Position numbers and translations under genes: made by a program
DNA from: Salinisphaera hydrothermalis
GTDB lineage: Bacteria > Pseudomonadota > Gammaproteobacteria > Nevskiales > Salinisphaeraceae
Length of the DNA stretch: 64,000 nt
Assembly (NCBI RefSeq): GCF_040361195.1
Contig: NZ_APNE01000002.1
Strand: one strand, 5' to 3'
Notes under the pieces: model-generated
Databases searched by the model: none
The model's input: only the letters and a program-made list of their open reading frames with translations
Told to the model about the DNA's origin: nothing
Shown: positions 50,265-59,270 of the stretch, piece after piece
How the letters are laid out: every line of letters starts with the position of its first letter
How positions within the stretch are numbered: position 1 is the stretch's first letter

Positions 50265-52112
50265 CTACTGCCCGCGCATGAACAGCCGATCAAGGCCGGC
50301 CCGATCCACGCTCACCCAGCTCGGCCGGCCGTGATTGCAGTGGCCGGCACGATCAGTGTGTTCCATGTCGCGCAGCAGTGCGTTCATCTCGGCCAGCGTA
50401 AGTCGTCGTCCGGCTTTGACCGCGGCCTTGCAGCCCATATCGGCCAGGATGTCGTCGAGGATATCGCGCACGGCATCGGCGCCACGCGGCCCACCGTCGA
50501 GCTCGGCGATCACATCGCGGGCGACGGCCAGATAATCTCGGTCGGCGAGCAAAGCGGGCACACCGCGCAACATGGCGCTAGTCGGGCCGCTCCGGTCGAG
50601 CTCGAAGCCGACCTCGGCCAGGACGTCGGCTCGATTCTCCACCATCGCCGCCTCGCTTTCCGACAGCGACAGGCTCTCGGGCACGAGCAGGCGCTTGCAT
50701 TGGATACGCCCGGCCGAGAACTCGGCCTTGAGCTGTTCGTAAAGCACCCGTTCGTGCGCGGCGTGCATATCGACCAGCACCAGGCCCTCGGCGTTCTGCG
50801 CCAGGATATAGATATCGTGCAGCTGGCCGATGGCATAGCCGAGCGGCGGCGTTTCGCCGGCTTCGTTGGCGGGCTCGCTCGCGTGCTGGCGAACGGCGTC
50901 GGGTTCGTTCGATACGCGAGGGGTTGCGGCGGACGCCGCCGACGCGGAAGGTGATGGCGGCTGCTGGAAGCGATAACTCGCGGCGGTTTCGGTCACGCCG
51001 GGACGCGAGGGTGGCGCGTTGAAATTCAGGCCGCGCGGCGTCATGGGGCGAGAATGCGCGCTCTCCTCGACGCGCCCCGGCGTAGCCGTTAGATCAACGG
51101 TTCTGGCCTCGTGCGGCCGCGCCTCGACCGCCGCCAACGCACGGGAGACGCTACGAAAAACAAAATCGTGCACCAGTCGCGACTGCCGGAAACGAACCTC
51201 GGCCTTGGCCGGATGAGCATTGACGTCGACCTGGCGCGGGTCGAGCGTCAGATACAGCACATAAGCGGGATGGCGCTGATTGTGCAACAGGTCGCGATAG
51301 GCCAGCCGCACGGCATGATTGAACACCTTGTCGCGAATCGGCCGGCCGTTGACGAAGCTGTACTGGCGATCGGCCTGGCCGCGCGAGAAACCGGGCGTAG
51401 CGATCCAGCCGGTCAGGCGCATGCCGGCGGCCGATTCGTCCACCGCCACGGCATGGTCGTCGAATTCGCGCCCCAGCACATGCGCTGCGCGCTGCTTCCG
51501 GTTGTCGTCATTCGAGCACGCCGCCAGCGCCGCCGACTCCACCCCGCCGTGGCGCAGGGTAAAACCGACATCGAACCGCGACAGCGCGAGCTGGTTGAAG
51601 GCGTGGCGAATATGCTTGAACTCGGTCGCGGGGGCGCGCAGGAATTTCCGCCGCGCTGGAATCCGAGCAAACAGTTCGCGCACCTCGACGCGCGTGCCCG
51701 GCGCCCCGGCGGCCGGGCGCGGCTGGCTATCGATATGCGGCGAAATCGCATAGGCGCGATCGGCACCGGCCACGCGTGACGTGAGCGTCAGCTCGGCGAC
51801 GGAGGCGATGCTGGCCAGCGCTTCGCCACGAAACCCAAGGCTCGACACCGCTTCGAGCGCATCCAGGCTATCGATCTTGCTGGTGGCATGTCGTGCCACG
51901 GCGAGCGACAGCTGATCGGCCGGCACGCCGCAGCCGTCGTCCTCGATCAGAATCCGGCGCAGACCGCCCTCCTCGACATCGACGCCGATGCGCGACGCCC
52001 CGGCATCGAGGCTGTTCTCGACCAGTTCCTTGATGATGGAAGCTGGCCGTTCGACCACCTCGCCGGCGGCAATCTGGCTGATCAGACGATCGTCGAGCAG
52101 TTGAATGGGCAT
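50265..52112 (-). CDS. mutL: DNA mismatch repair protein MutL
   Basis: 615 residues. GHKL ATPase domain (about 1-330): LIDDRLISQIAAGEVVERPA, ELVENSLDAGASRIGVDVEE, SLGFRGEALASIASVAEL. Low-complexity linker, then the dimerisation domain (about 425-615). This contains DMHAAHERVLYE, matching the D-x-H-A-x2-E-x4-E endonuclease motif of MutH-independent MutL proteins, so nicking activity is likely. In most relatives amiB lies directly upstream; here a fur-katA block intervenes. Confidence 0.97.
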   Translation of the reverse strand: MPIQLLDDRLISQIAAGEVVERPASIIKELVENSLDAGASRIGVDVEEGGLRRILIEDDGCGVPADQLSLAVARHATSKIDSLDALEAVSSLGFRGEALASIASVAELTLTSRVAGADRAYAISPHIDSQPRPAAGAPGTRVEVRELFARIPARRKFLRAPATEFKHIRHAFNQLALSRFDVGFTLRHGGVESAALAACSNDDNRKQRAAHVLGREFDDHAVAVDESAAGMRLTGWIATPGFSRGQADRQYSFVNGRPIRDKVFNHAVRLAYRDLLHNQRHPAYVLYLTLDPRQVDVNAHPAKAEVRFRQSRLVHDFVFRSVSRALAAVEARPHEARTVDLTATPGRVEESAHSRPMTPRGLNFNAPPSRPGVTETAASYRFQQPPSPSASAASAATPRVSNEPDAVRQHASEPANEAGETPPLGYAIGQLHDIYILAQNAEGLVLVDMHAAHERVLYEQLKAEFSAGRIQCKRLLVPESLSLSESEAAMVENRADVLAEVGFELDRSGPTSAMLRGVPALLADRDYLAVARDVIAELDGGPRGADAVRDILDDILADMGCKAAVKAGRRLTLAEMNALLRDMEHTDRAGHCNHGRPSWVSVDRAGLDRLFMRGQ

Positions 52113-52272
52113 AACGCGACAGACGCGGCTCAGGCGCCGATAAACCGGGAACGGCGCTTAGTGTCCGGCATCTCGACCCGGCTTGGCAAAGAGCCGGCCA
52201 CCGCGCGCCGGTGCCGGCCGCACGAGCGCCACGACAATGCATGCGGCGGATCGGATGGACTCGATCGTTTTC

Positions 52273-52301
52273 TTGACTCATTCCAGAAAATAGCCAATGA
52301 T
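52273..52301 (+). promoter_or_regulatory. Candidate promoter of the fur-like gene
   Basis: TTGACT (52273-52278), 17-bp spacer, AATGAT (52296-52301). It is only 9 bp from the ATG at 52311, which would give a leaderless or nearly leaderless mRNA. Confidence 0.45.
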
Positions 52302-52310
52302 CGACGAGCC

Positions 52311-52778
52311 ATGAGTCGATATGAAACATCCATCGTTGCCGAATTACGCGAGCGCGGCCTGCGGGTCACCGCGGCACGCCATGCCGTGCTCGAATGGCTG
52401 ATTGATCATCCGCACGCCACCGCAGACCAAGTCCACCAAGGCGTCAGCGACCGCCTCGGGGCGATTTCCAAACAGGCCGTTTACGACGTTCTGGCGGCGT
52501 GCGTGACGGCTGATCTGGTCCGGCAGATCAAACCCGCTGGACACCCCGCACGCTTCGAGCGGCATACCCACGACAACCATCATCATCTGGTATGTCGTGG
52601 CTGTGGGCGAATCGAGGATACGGACTGCCATATGGCGTCCGCGCCCTGCCTGGAGCCATTACCGGACCACGGTTTCGAAATCGACGAAGCCGAGGTCGTT
52701 TTCTGGGGGTTGTGCCGGACCTGTCAGGATGAGGCACAACGTACAAAGACGGATACCGATCTATCGACGCACGCGTGA
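52311..52778 (+). CDS. Fur-family peroxide/iron regulator (PerR-like candidate)
   Basis: 155 residues from ATG 52311. Winged helix (about 10-85: RLRERGLRVTAARHAVLEWL-type ELRERGLRVTAARHAVLEWL, AISKQAVYDVLAACVTADLV), regulatory metal site residues in ERHTHDNHHHLVC, and structural zinc Cys pairs CRGC and CRTC. The gene lies 52 bp upstream of catalase, so hydrogen-peroxide sensing through metal-catalysed oxidation is likely, but Fur-family members sensing iron, zinc or haem share these features. No PerR box was identified with confidence. Confidence 0.9.
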   Translation: MSRYETSIVAELRERGLRVTAARHAVLEWLIDHPHATADQVHQGVSDRLGAISKQAVYDVLAACVTADLVRQIKPAGHPARFERHTHDNHHHLVCRGCGRIEDTDCHMASAPCLEPLPDHGFEIDEAEVVFWGLCRTCQDEAQRTKTDTDLSTHA

Positions 52779-52830
52779 CGATGGCCGATCTCGGTCACGT
52801 GGCACACCATACCTATCGGAGGACGAAACC

Positions 52831-54291
52831 TTGACAGACCATAACCGCAACATCGAAACCACGACCGGCGGCGAGCCGTACCCGAGCGACGAGCATTCGC
52901 TCACCGTCGGTAACGACGGCCCGATCGTGATGCACGATCACTTCCTCATGGAACAGATGGCGGCCTTCAACCGGGAAATGATTCCCGACCGCCAGCCGCA
53001 CGCCAAGGGCGGCGGCGCCTTCGGCCAGTTCGAGGTCACCGAGGATGTGTCCAAATACACCAAGGCCAAATTCCTGCAAAAAGGCGCGACCACGCCCATG
53101 GTCGCTCGCTTTTCGACGGTGGCCGGCGAGTCCGGCAGCCCGGACACCTGGCGCGACCCGCGCGGCTTTGCGCTGAAGTTCTACACCGAGGAAGGCAACT
53201 TCGACATGGTGGGTAACAACACCCCCGTGTTCTTCGTGCGCGACCCGATGAAGTTCCAGCACTTCATTCATTCGCAAAAGCGTCGTGCCGACAATGGCCT
53301 GCGTGACCACGACATGCAGTGGGACTTCTGGACCCAGTCGCCGGAATCGGCGCATCAGGTCACCTGGCTGATGGGCGACCGCGGCGTGCCCGCCACCTGG
53401 CGTCACATGAACGGCTACTCCAGCCATACCTACATGTGGGTCAACGACGCGGGCGAGCGATTCTGGGTGAAGTACCACTTCAAGACCGATCAGGGCATCA
53501 AGTGCCTGACCCAGGAACAGGCCGACGAAATGGCCGGATCGGACGCCGACTACCATCGGCGCGACCTGTTCGAGGCGATCAAGCGCGGCGACTATCCGAC
53601 CTGGACGCTGCATGTCCAGATCATGCCGTACGAAGATGCGAAGACCTATCGCATCAATCCGTTCGACCTGACCAAGGTCTGGCCGCACGAAGACTATCCG
53701 TTGCACAAGGTCGGCACGATGAAGCTGGATCGCAACCCGACCGATTTCCATTCGGAGATCGAACAGGCGGCGTTCGAGCCCAATAACATGGTGCCCGGCA
53801 CCGGTGTGTCGCCGGACAAGATGCTGCTCGCGCGTACCATCTCGTACGCGGACGCCCACCGTGCCCGGCTCGGCGTCAACTACAAGCAGATCCCGGTCAA
53901 CGAGCCGAAATGCCCGGTTCGCAGCTATACCAAGGGCGGCGCGATGCGTATTCGCAACGTTTCCGATCCGGTGTATGCGCCGAACAGCAAGGGCGGCGCC
54001 CATGCCGACCCGGCGGCCTATCCCGCCAATAACGTCTGGGAAGCCGACGGCCAGATGGTGCGCGCGGCCTATACGCTGCGGAAGGACGACGGCGACTTCA
54101 ACCAGGCCAACGACCTGGTCAACAAGGTCATGGACGATGAAGCGCGTGACCGCTTGGTCCACAACATCGTCGGCCATATGTCGGCCGGTCTGAGCGAACC
54201 GGTGCTGGAACGCGCGATCCAGTACTGGAAGAACGTCGATCAGACCATCGGCGAACGCGTCGAAAAAGGCGTTCGGGCGAACTCTAAGTAA
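52831..54291 (+). CDS. katA: Monofunctional haem catalase, clade 3 (TTG start)
   Basis: 486 residues from TTG 52831, which follows GGAGG with 8-base spacing; the open frame extends further upstream without an SD-supported ATG. Active-site His in GPIVMHDHFLMEQMAAFNRE-type region and RFSTVAGESGSPDTWRDPRG; Asn in FDMVGNNTPVFFVRDP; proximal haem Tyr in RTISYADAHRARLGVNYKQI. The N-terminal TTTGGEPYPSDEHSLTVGNDG matches small-subunit catalases. Downstream of the fur-like gene and followed by a strong bidirectional terminator. Confidence 0.96.
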   Translation: MTDHNRNIETTTGGEPYPSDEHSLTVGNDGPIVMHDHFLMEQMAAFNREMIPDRQPHAKGGGAFGQFEVTEDVSKYTKAKFLQKGATTPMVARFSTVAGESGSPDTWRDPRGFALKFYTEEGNFDMVGNNTPVFFVRDPMKFQHFIHSQKRRADNGLRDHDMQWDFWTQSPESAHQVTWLMGDRGVPATWRHMNGYSSHTYMWVNDAGERFWVKYHFKTDQGIKCLTQEQADEMAGSDADYHRRDLFEAIKRGDYPTWTLHVQIMPYEDAKTYRINPFDLTKVWPHEDYPLHKVGTMKLDRNPTDFHSEIEQAAFEPNNMVPGTGVSPDKMLLARTISYADAHRARLGVNYKQIPVNEPKCPVRSYTKGGAMRIRNVSDPVYAPNSKGGAHADPAAYPANNVWEADGQMVRAAYTLRKDDGDFNQANDLVNKVMDDEARDRLVHNIVGHMSAGLSEPVLERAIQYWKNVDQTIGERVEKGVRANSK

Positions 54292-54324
54292 GCCCGTCGC
54301 GCCGACCAGCGCCTGTTGAAAAAA

Positions 54325-54354
54325 GGCGGCACGCTTGGCGTGCTGCCTTTTTTT
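54325..54354 (+). terminator. Terminator of katA
   Basis: GGCGGCACGC (54325-54334), loop TTG, GCGTGCTGCC (54338-54347), one mismatch, seven T. Five or more A precede the stem, so it can also end the convergent FAD-oxidoreductase transcript. Confidence 0.93.
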
Positions 54355-55411
54355 ATGTAGGCGCTACGCTCGGGTTCGAGCCGTCCAGACCCTGGGTCTG
54401 GATTCGGCGATACCGACGCTGATCCCACCAGCCCAGCCAGGGCGTGCTAGACACGAGCCCCGCAGCCGGCCCGAGGTCGATCGGCATCTCGCGCAACGGC
54501 GGCGCATATCGTTTCAAGGCATGCGTTCCCGTCTCGGCCCGAAGTCCGGCCAGCACAACGCGCGCCTGCCGCTCGCCGTCCCAGCCGGCCAGCGCGGCGT
54601 ACCCGTCCAGCGACGCGGTGGTGCCCAGAACATGCACCGACGACGCCCGCGGGCTGACCAACCGACGATCGACCCGGAGGCCCGCACTGGCCGCCGGCAA
54701 AGACATACCCAGCGCCGACGAACCCGGCTCGGCGGCGCCGGCCCAGATCACGTGATCCGCCGCGAACCGGCGGCCGTCGCGACAGCGCAGACAGCCCGTC
54801 GCAAGCGTCTCGGCCTGGGCATCGATTACGTCGACGCCCAGCCAGGCCAGACGACGAAGCGCCGCCCGCGTGCGTGGGCCCGTCGCGCCGTCAGGCCACA
54901 ACAGACGTACATCGAGACCGTCGCGACCAATTCTTGCGGCCAACCCACCGGCCACCTCGAGCGCCGTCGACGAACCGCCGACAATCACCACGGCCGCCTG
55001 CTTCTCGGCGTCCAGCACAGCGCGCAGCTCCACGAGCTGCCTCACCGAATGGCCGGACCAGGTCCGCGGCTGTCGCGCACCCGGGCGTGCCACCCAGTCC
55101 GGCATGCGCCGCGTTCCCAGATTCAGGCTGAGCCGGTCATATTCGAGCACTCTGCCGTCGGCGAGCCATAGCCGGCGGTGAATAGGCTGGCAACCCACCG
55201 CGCGACTGCGAATCACCGGCACGCCCGAGGGTAGCGACCAGCGCAAACGCTCGGCCGGTAATGTGCCAGCCAGCAGCGCGGCGGTCGCCCCGCCGAAGCG
55301 CCCGTCGTGCGGCGCCACCACGGTCACGCGAAACGCATCTCCCAATTCGTGCAGGCGGGCGAGCACACCGCGATGGGCCTGCCCCAACCCGACCAGAACG
55401 AGATGTCGCAT
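54353..55411 (-). CDS. NDH-2-like FAD-dependent pyridine nucleotide oxidoreductase
   Basis: 352 residues from ATG 55411 (a TTG three codons upstream is possible). FAD-binding fold at the N terminus (MRHLVLVGLGQAHRGVLARL, where the third Gly of the GxGxxG motif is replaced by His), RLSLNLGTRRM, and the NAD-binding fold VVIVGGSSTALEVAGGLAAR (about 140-160). C-terminal FAD segment SSVHVLGTTASLDG. Resembles type II NADH dehydrogenases and sulfide-quinone-reductase relatives; no membrane anchor or redox Cys pair is evident. It is convergent with katA; its stop lies in the katA terminator. Confidence 0.8.
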   Translation of the reverse strand: MRHLVLVGLGQAHRGVLARLHELGDAFRVTVVAPHDGRFGGATAALLAGTLPAERLRWSLPSGVPVIRSRAVGCQPIHRRLWLADGRVLEYDRLSLNLGTRRMPDWVARPGARQPRTWSGHSVRQLVELRAVLDAEKQAAVVIVGGSSTALEVAGGLAARIGRDGLDVRLLWPDGATGPRTRAALRRLAWLGVDVIDAQAETLATGCLRCRDGRRFAADHVIWAGAAEPGSSALGMSLPAASAGLRVDRRLVSPRASSVHVLGTTASLDGYAALAGWDGERQARVVLAGLRAETGTHALKRYAPPLREMPIDLGPAAGLVSSTPWLGWWDQRRYRRIQTQGLDGSNPSVAPT

Positions 55412-55445
55412 CGAAGTCAATCGATATCCGGATCGAGCCGCGCGC

Positions 55446-56930
55446 TCAGCCGCGGCTGGCCAACTGTTGCGGCTCGGGCGGCGGAATCTTGAGCGTCTGG
55501 CCCGTCTGTAGTGCGCTGCTGCTCATATCGTTGTAACGACGCAGCGCCGACACGCTTACGCCATACGTCTGGGCGATTTCCGACAACGTATCGCCGCGCT
55601 GCACCTGATGCTCCTGCGCGGCCGCAATATAGGTCGACGGCCGGTAGCTCGCGAAATACCCCTTGATGCCGCGCAGCATCGCGGCCGCCAGGCCGTTCTG
55701 GTAGCGGGCACTGGCCAGTTTGTGCTCCGTCGCACGATTGGAGATGAAGTTCGTCTCCACGAGGATCGACGGAATATCCGGCGATTTCAGTACCATGAAA
55801 CCGGCCTGCTGGACCTTGCTCTTGTGCAGCGAGCCAAGATCGTCGAGTTGGGCGAGCACGCGCCGGCCGGCATCCATGCTGGCCTCGATGCTCGCGCTCT
55901 GGGACAGATCCAGCACGAACGACGCCAGACTGGAATTTTTATCCTTCAGGCTGACGCCGCCGACCATGTCGGCGCTGTTTTCGCGTCGCGCCAGCCAACG
56001 CGCGTGCTCGCTGGTCGCCCCGTGCGGCGACAACGCATAAACCGAAGCCCCGGTCGCGCCCCCGCCGGCTGGCGATGCATCGCAATGAATCGAGATGAAG
56101 AAATCGGCCTTGTCATGGCGCGCGATGACCATGCGCTGGCGCAGGCCGACGTAGTAATCGCCGTTGCGCGTCAACACGCCCTTCATGTGCGGCTGATCGT
56201 CGATCATGCGCTTGAGCCGGCGTGCGATCGCCAGGGTGACGTTTTTCTCCAGCAAACCATCCGGGCCGTGTGCGCCTGGATCCTTGCCCCCGTGGCCAGG
56301 GTCGATGGCCACGATGATGTCGTGTACCGGGGCCGAGCGCCGCGGCACGTCCGTCGCGGCACCCTGGTCGACCGTCGCACGATCCGCGTCCGAATCGGCC
56401 GGCGCCGGCGAAGACGCCTGTGCCATGGCGGCAGCGGATTTATCGGCAGTGGTCTGGCTGTCGTCACCCGCCGCCAGTTCATCGCTTGATGCGTTTCCAC
56501 CCGAGTCCGCCACGCGTGTGTCGGGCGCGCCGTTTTTGGGATACAGATCGAGTACCAGCCGGTAGCCATGCCCGTTTTCCGGCGACAGCATGAAGCTCTT
56601 CGCGCGCACCATATCTGCCAGATCCAGCACGACACGCACGCCAGTGCCCTTGTGGATACCGGTGCGGATTTCCTTGATCAGGCCGCTGCCCCCGGCCCGT
56701 CCGGCCACATCACCGAGATTACGCGTATGGGGCAGGTCGATCACCAGCCGTAAGGGATGATCGACCATGAAGATGTCGGGCTGGGTGTCGGCCGACAAAT
56801 CGAAGACGACCCGGGTTTTCTGGGCCGACGACGACAGACGCGCATCGTGCAGCCTGGCCACCTGGGCCACCGCCGGTAGCGCCAACACGAGCAAACCGAA
56901 AAAAATCAGTCTTTGCACGCTGCGGATCAT
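55446..56930 (-). CDS. amiB: N-acetylmuramoyl-L-alanine amidase (AmiB/AmiC type)
   Basis: Splits septal peptidoglycan during cell division. 494 residues from ATG 56930 (ATG four codons upstream possible). Signal peptide (about 1-22), AMIN domain (about 25-130, targeting the septum), Ser/Asp-rich linker, Amidase_3 domain (about 205-430) with zinc ligands in IDPGHGGKDPG, the Glu in GLLEKNVTLAIA, and SIHCDA, then a C-terminal LysM domain (about 442-486, HQVQRGDTLSEIAQTYGVSV). Follows tsaE in the order nnrD-tsaE-amiB. Confidence 0.95.
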   Translation of the reverse strand: MIRSVQRLIFFGLLVLALPAVAQVARLHDARLSSSAQKTRVVFDLSADTQPDIFMVDHPLRLVIDLPHTRNLGDVAGRAGGSGLIKEIRTGIHKGTGVRVVLDLADMVRAKSFMLSPENGHGYRLVLDLYPKNGAPDTRVADSGGNASSDELAAGDDSQTTADKSAAAMAQASSPAPADSDADRATVDQGAATDVPRRSAPVHDIIVAIDPGHGGKDPGAHGPDGLLEKNVTLAIARRLKRMIDDQPHMKGVLTRNGDYYVGLRQRMVIARHDKADFFISIHCDASPAGGGATGASVYALSPHGATSEHARWLARRENSADMVGGVSLKDKNSSLASFVLDLSQSASIEASMDAGRRVLAQLDDLGSLHKSKVQQAGFMVLKSPDIPSILVETNFISNRATEHKLASARYQNGLAAAMLRGIKGYFASYRPSTYIAAAQEHQVQRGDTLSEIAQTYGVSVSALRRYNDMSSSALQTGQTLKIPPPEPQQLASRG

Positions 56931-57235
56931 TGGATACCCCATCTCCCTTAAAAGGGGCGCAAAAGAACCGTTTTCAGAACATTATCGGCAGCGGTCATGC
57001 ATGGCAACTTTTTTGGCAGGAAAAACAGCATGTAGCACAGAGATGCTGGCGATCCACTTGAATTGTTCACCCGGCACCAGCAGAACGGGCGTCCGGCTGT
57101 ATTTCGACGCGTTAAAAAACAAAGACCCGCAACTGCCTGTTCTTTATTTTCAAAGGCTTCTCGACCGATGGTCGCGGCGAGCATTCGAGCGTGTACTGGC
57201 GCCATCAACCCGGCAGCCGGTCTGCTTTCAGCGGG
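56931..57235. other. Gap between tsaE and amiB
   Basis: About 305 bp with lower GC than its surroundings. No gene seen. On the minus strand TTGCCA ... GATAAT (around 57010-56985) could be an amiB promoter, but the spacing of 15 bp is short. Confidence 0.4.
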
Positions 57236-57715
57236 CTAACAGGGCCGCGGTCTGAAGTCGTGCAGCTTCGCCATCAATTGCCGACCCGTCGCTGAACAAG
57301 CCGTCAGCTGCGCGCACCGCCCCGCATCTCGATATTCCAGATGTACCGCCAGATCGGTCGGCGGAAGAAAGCCGGCGCCCCGCTCGGCCCACTCCACCAA
57401 CATCAGGTCGCAATCGGGAGCCATGTCCCGAATACCGAGAAATTCCAATTCTTCGGGATCGGCCAGGCGATAGAGATCCAGATGATAAAGCCGGCGCCGG
57501 GGGAATTCGTAGGGCTCGACCAGCGTATAGCTGGGTGAAACGACGGGGCCGGCATGGCCCAACGCCTGAATCGTGGCGCGTGCCAGCGCGGTCTTACCGG
57601 CCCCCAACTCGCCGGCGAGCGTAATCACAGCGCCGCCATCGTGGGCATTGAGGGCCATCGCAAGCGCGTGGCCGAGACGATCGGTCTCGGCCGGCGTCGC
57701 CAAATCGATGTTCAT
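57236..57715 (-). CDS. tsaE: tRNA threonylcarbamoyladenosine biosynthesis ATPase TsaE
   Basis: Partner of TsaD-TsaB in t6A37 synthesis. 159 residues: Walker A ITLAGELGAGKTALARATIQ (about 31-50), switch SPSYTLVEPYE, HLDLYRLADPEELEFLGIRD, and Trp in VEWAERG. Its ATG overlaps the nnrD stop by 4 bp. Confidence 0.96.
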   Translation of the reverse strand: MNIDLATPAETDRLGHALAMALNAHDGGAVITLAGELGAGKTALARATIQALGHAGPVVSPSYTLVEPYEFPRRRLYHLDLYRLADPEELEFLGIRDMAPDCDLMLVEWAERGAGFLPPTDLAVHLEYRDAGRCAQLTACSATGRQLMAKLHDFRPRPC

Positions 57716-59238
57716 GGGCGTTGCGGGTTGGCCTGACGCCGGATGCAGGGCAGCAGATCGCTCGGCAGCAGACCTCGCTCGCCGTCATCGACCGCAGCCT
57801 CGTCGCCCGCGAGGGCATGGACATAGACCCCAAATACCGCGGCTTCGGCCAGACTCATGCCCTGGGCGGCAAAACCGGCGATCACGCCGGTCAGCAGATC
57901 GCCCATGCCTCCGACGGCCATACCCGGATTGCCCTGGGTACAGAGCCAGAGCTCGTCCGGCGTGGCCACGAGCGTGCCCGCGCCCTTGAGCGCCACCACG
58001 GCCTGATAACGCTCGGCCAACGTCCGCGCGGCCGAGACCCGATCGGCCACTACATCGGCGGTCGACCAGCCCAGCAGCCGCCCGGCCTCGCCCGGGTGTG
58101 GCGTCAGGATCCAGTGCTCGCGCTCGACCGGCGACTTGGCCAGCCGATTGAGCGCATCGGCGTCGACCACCAGCGGCCGCTCCGACTCGAGCACGCGCTG
58201 CCACAATGCATCGCCCCAGTCGCCATGCCCCAGTCCAGGGCCGACCGCAATCAGCGACGCGCCCTCGATCAACGTATCGAGACGCGCCCTCGCGTCGGGG
58301 GCCGAGGGATCGTCGGGCAAGCCCTGGCACATCAGCTCCGGACGCGCCTGGCTCATCGCGCCGGCATGATCCTGATGACAGGCCACACTGACCAGCCCGG
58401 CGCCCGCCCGCAGCGCCGACTCCGCCGACATGCGAATGGCACCGCCCATGCCGCGACCGCCGCCGACACACAACACATGACCATTATCGCCCTTGTGTGC
58501 CCCGCGAGGACGCACGGGCAACGCATGTCGCAGATCGCGATGGGTGATGCGCCGGGCCACATGCGGCTGCCCCTCATAGAGCGCATCGGGCGCGCCGAGA
58601 TCGTCGAAGGCCAGCTCTCCGCAATGGGCCGCGCCATCGCCGGTCAGCAATCCGAGCTTGAGGCCGATGAACGTCACGGTGGTATCGGCGGTCACAGCCC
58701 GGCCCCAGGCCCGACCGGTGCTGGCATCCACGCCCGATGCGATATCAATCGACAACACCCCGACGCCCCGGCCGGAGGCTTCGTTGATCCGGTCGATGGC
58801 GGTAGCCATGGGCCCGGTCACATCGCGATTGAGCCCGGTGCCGAACAACGCATCCACGATCAGATCGGCCTGAATCGGCTCATCGACGAAGTCGTGAATT
58901 TCGCCGCCGGCTTCGCGAAATGCCTCGAACGCCCGGGCCGCGTCGCCGGACGCTTTCGACAGGTCCAGCGGCGCCATCAACGTGACCTGCCAACCGGCCG
59001 CCATCGCCTGACGCGCGACCAGCGCGCCGTCCCCGCCGTTGTTGCCCGGCCCGCACAATGCCACCAGACGCCCCGGCATCGGCCAGCTCTGCGCCAGTTC
59101 GTCGTAAGCCGCACGCGCGGCGCGCTGCATCAGGGTAAAGCCCTCGACGCCGAATTCGTTGATGAAACGCGAATCCAGGGCGCCGACCTGGGCTGCGTCG
59201 TAGACCAGATGCGGCAGATAGTCGCTGGTTTCGGTCAT
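57712..59238 (-). CDS. nnrD: Bifunctional NAD(P)H-hydrate epimerase/dehydratase
   Basis: Repairs damaged NAD(P)H hydrates. 508 residues: N-terminal YjeF_N epimerase (about 1-220: QRAARAAYDELAQSWP, CGPGNNGGDGALVARQAMAA), C-terminal ADP-dependent dehydratase (about 235-500: HKGDNGHVLCVGGGRGMGGA, GPGLGHGDW, TPHPGEAGRLLG, KGAGTLVATPDELWLCTQGN and GMAVGGMGDLLTGVIAG). First gene of nnrD-tsaE-amiB; 32 bp after pgi ends. Confidence 0.96.
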   Translation of the reverse strand: MTETSDYLPHLVYDAAQVGALDSRFINEFGVEGFTLMQRAARAAYDELAQSWPMPGRLVALCGPGNNGGDGALVARQAMAAGWQVTLMAPLDLSKASGDAARAFEAFREAGGEIHDFVDEPIQADLIVDALFGTGLNRDVTGPMATAIDRINEASGRGVGVLSIDIASGVDASTGRAWGRAVTADTTVTFIGLKLGLLTGDGAAHCGELAFDDLGAPDALYEGQPHVARRITHRDLRHALPVRPRGAHKGDNGHVLCVGGGRGMGGAIRMSAESALRAGAGLVSVACHQDHAGAMSQARPELMCQGLPDDPSAPDARARLDTLIEGASLIAVGPGLGHGDWGDALWQRVLESERPLVVDADALNRLAKSPVEREHWILTPHPGEAGRLLGWSTADVVADRVSAARTLAERYQAVVALKGAGTLVATPDELWLCTQGNPGMAVGGMGDLLTGVIAGFAAQGMSLAEAAVFGVYVHALAGDEAAVDDGERGLLPSDLLPCIRRQANPQRP

Positions 59239-59270
59239 GACGAGATCCGTTATCGGTGATCAGCGAGCGA

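Noticed and set aside
52813..54177. 454-codon minus-strand open frame
   Set aside because: Antisense to katA, whose motifs are clear.
57721..59259. 512-codon open frame on the plus strand
   Set aside because: Antisense shadow of nnrD; no domain or start signal.
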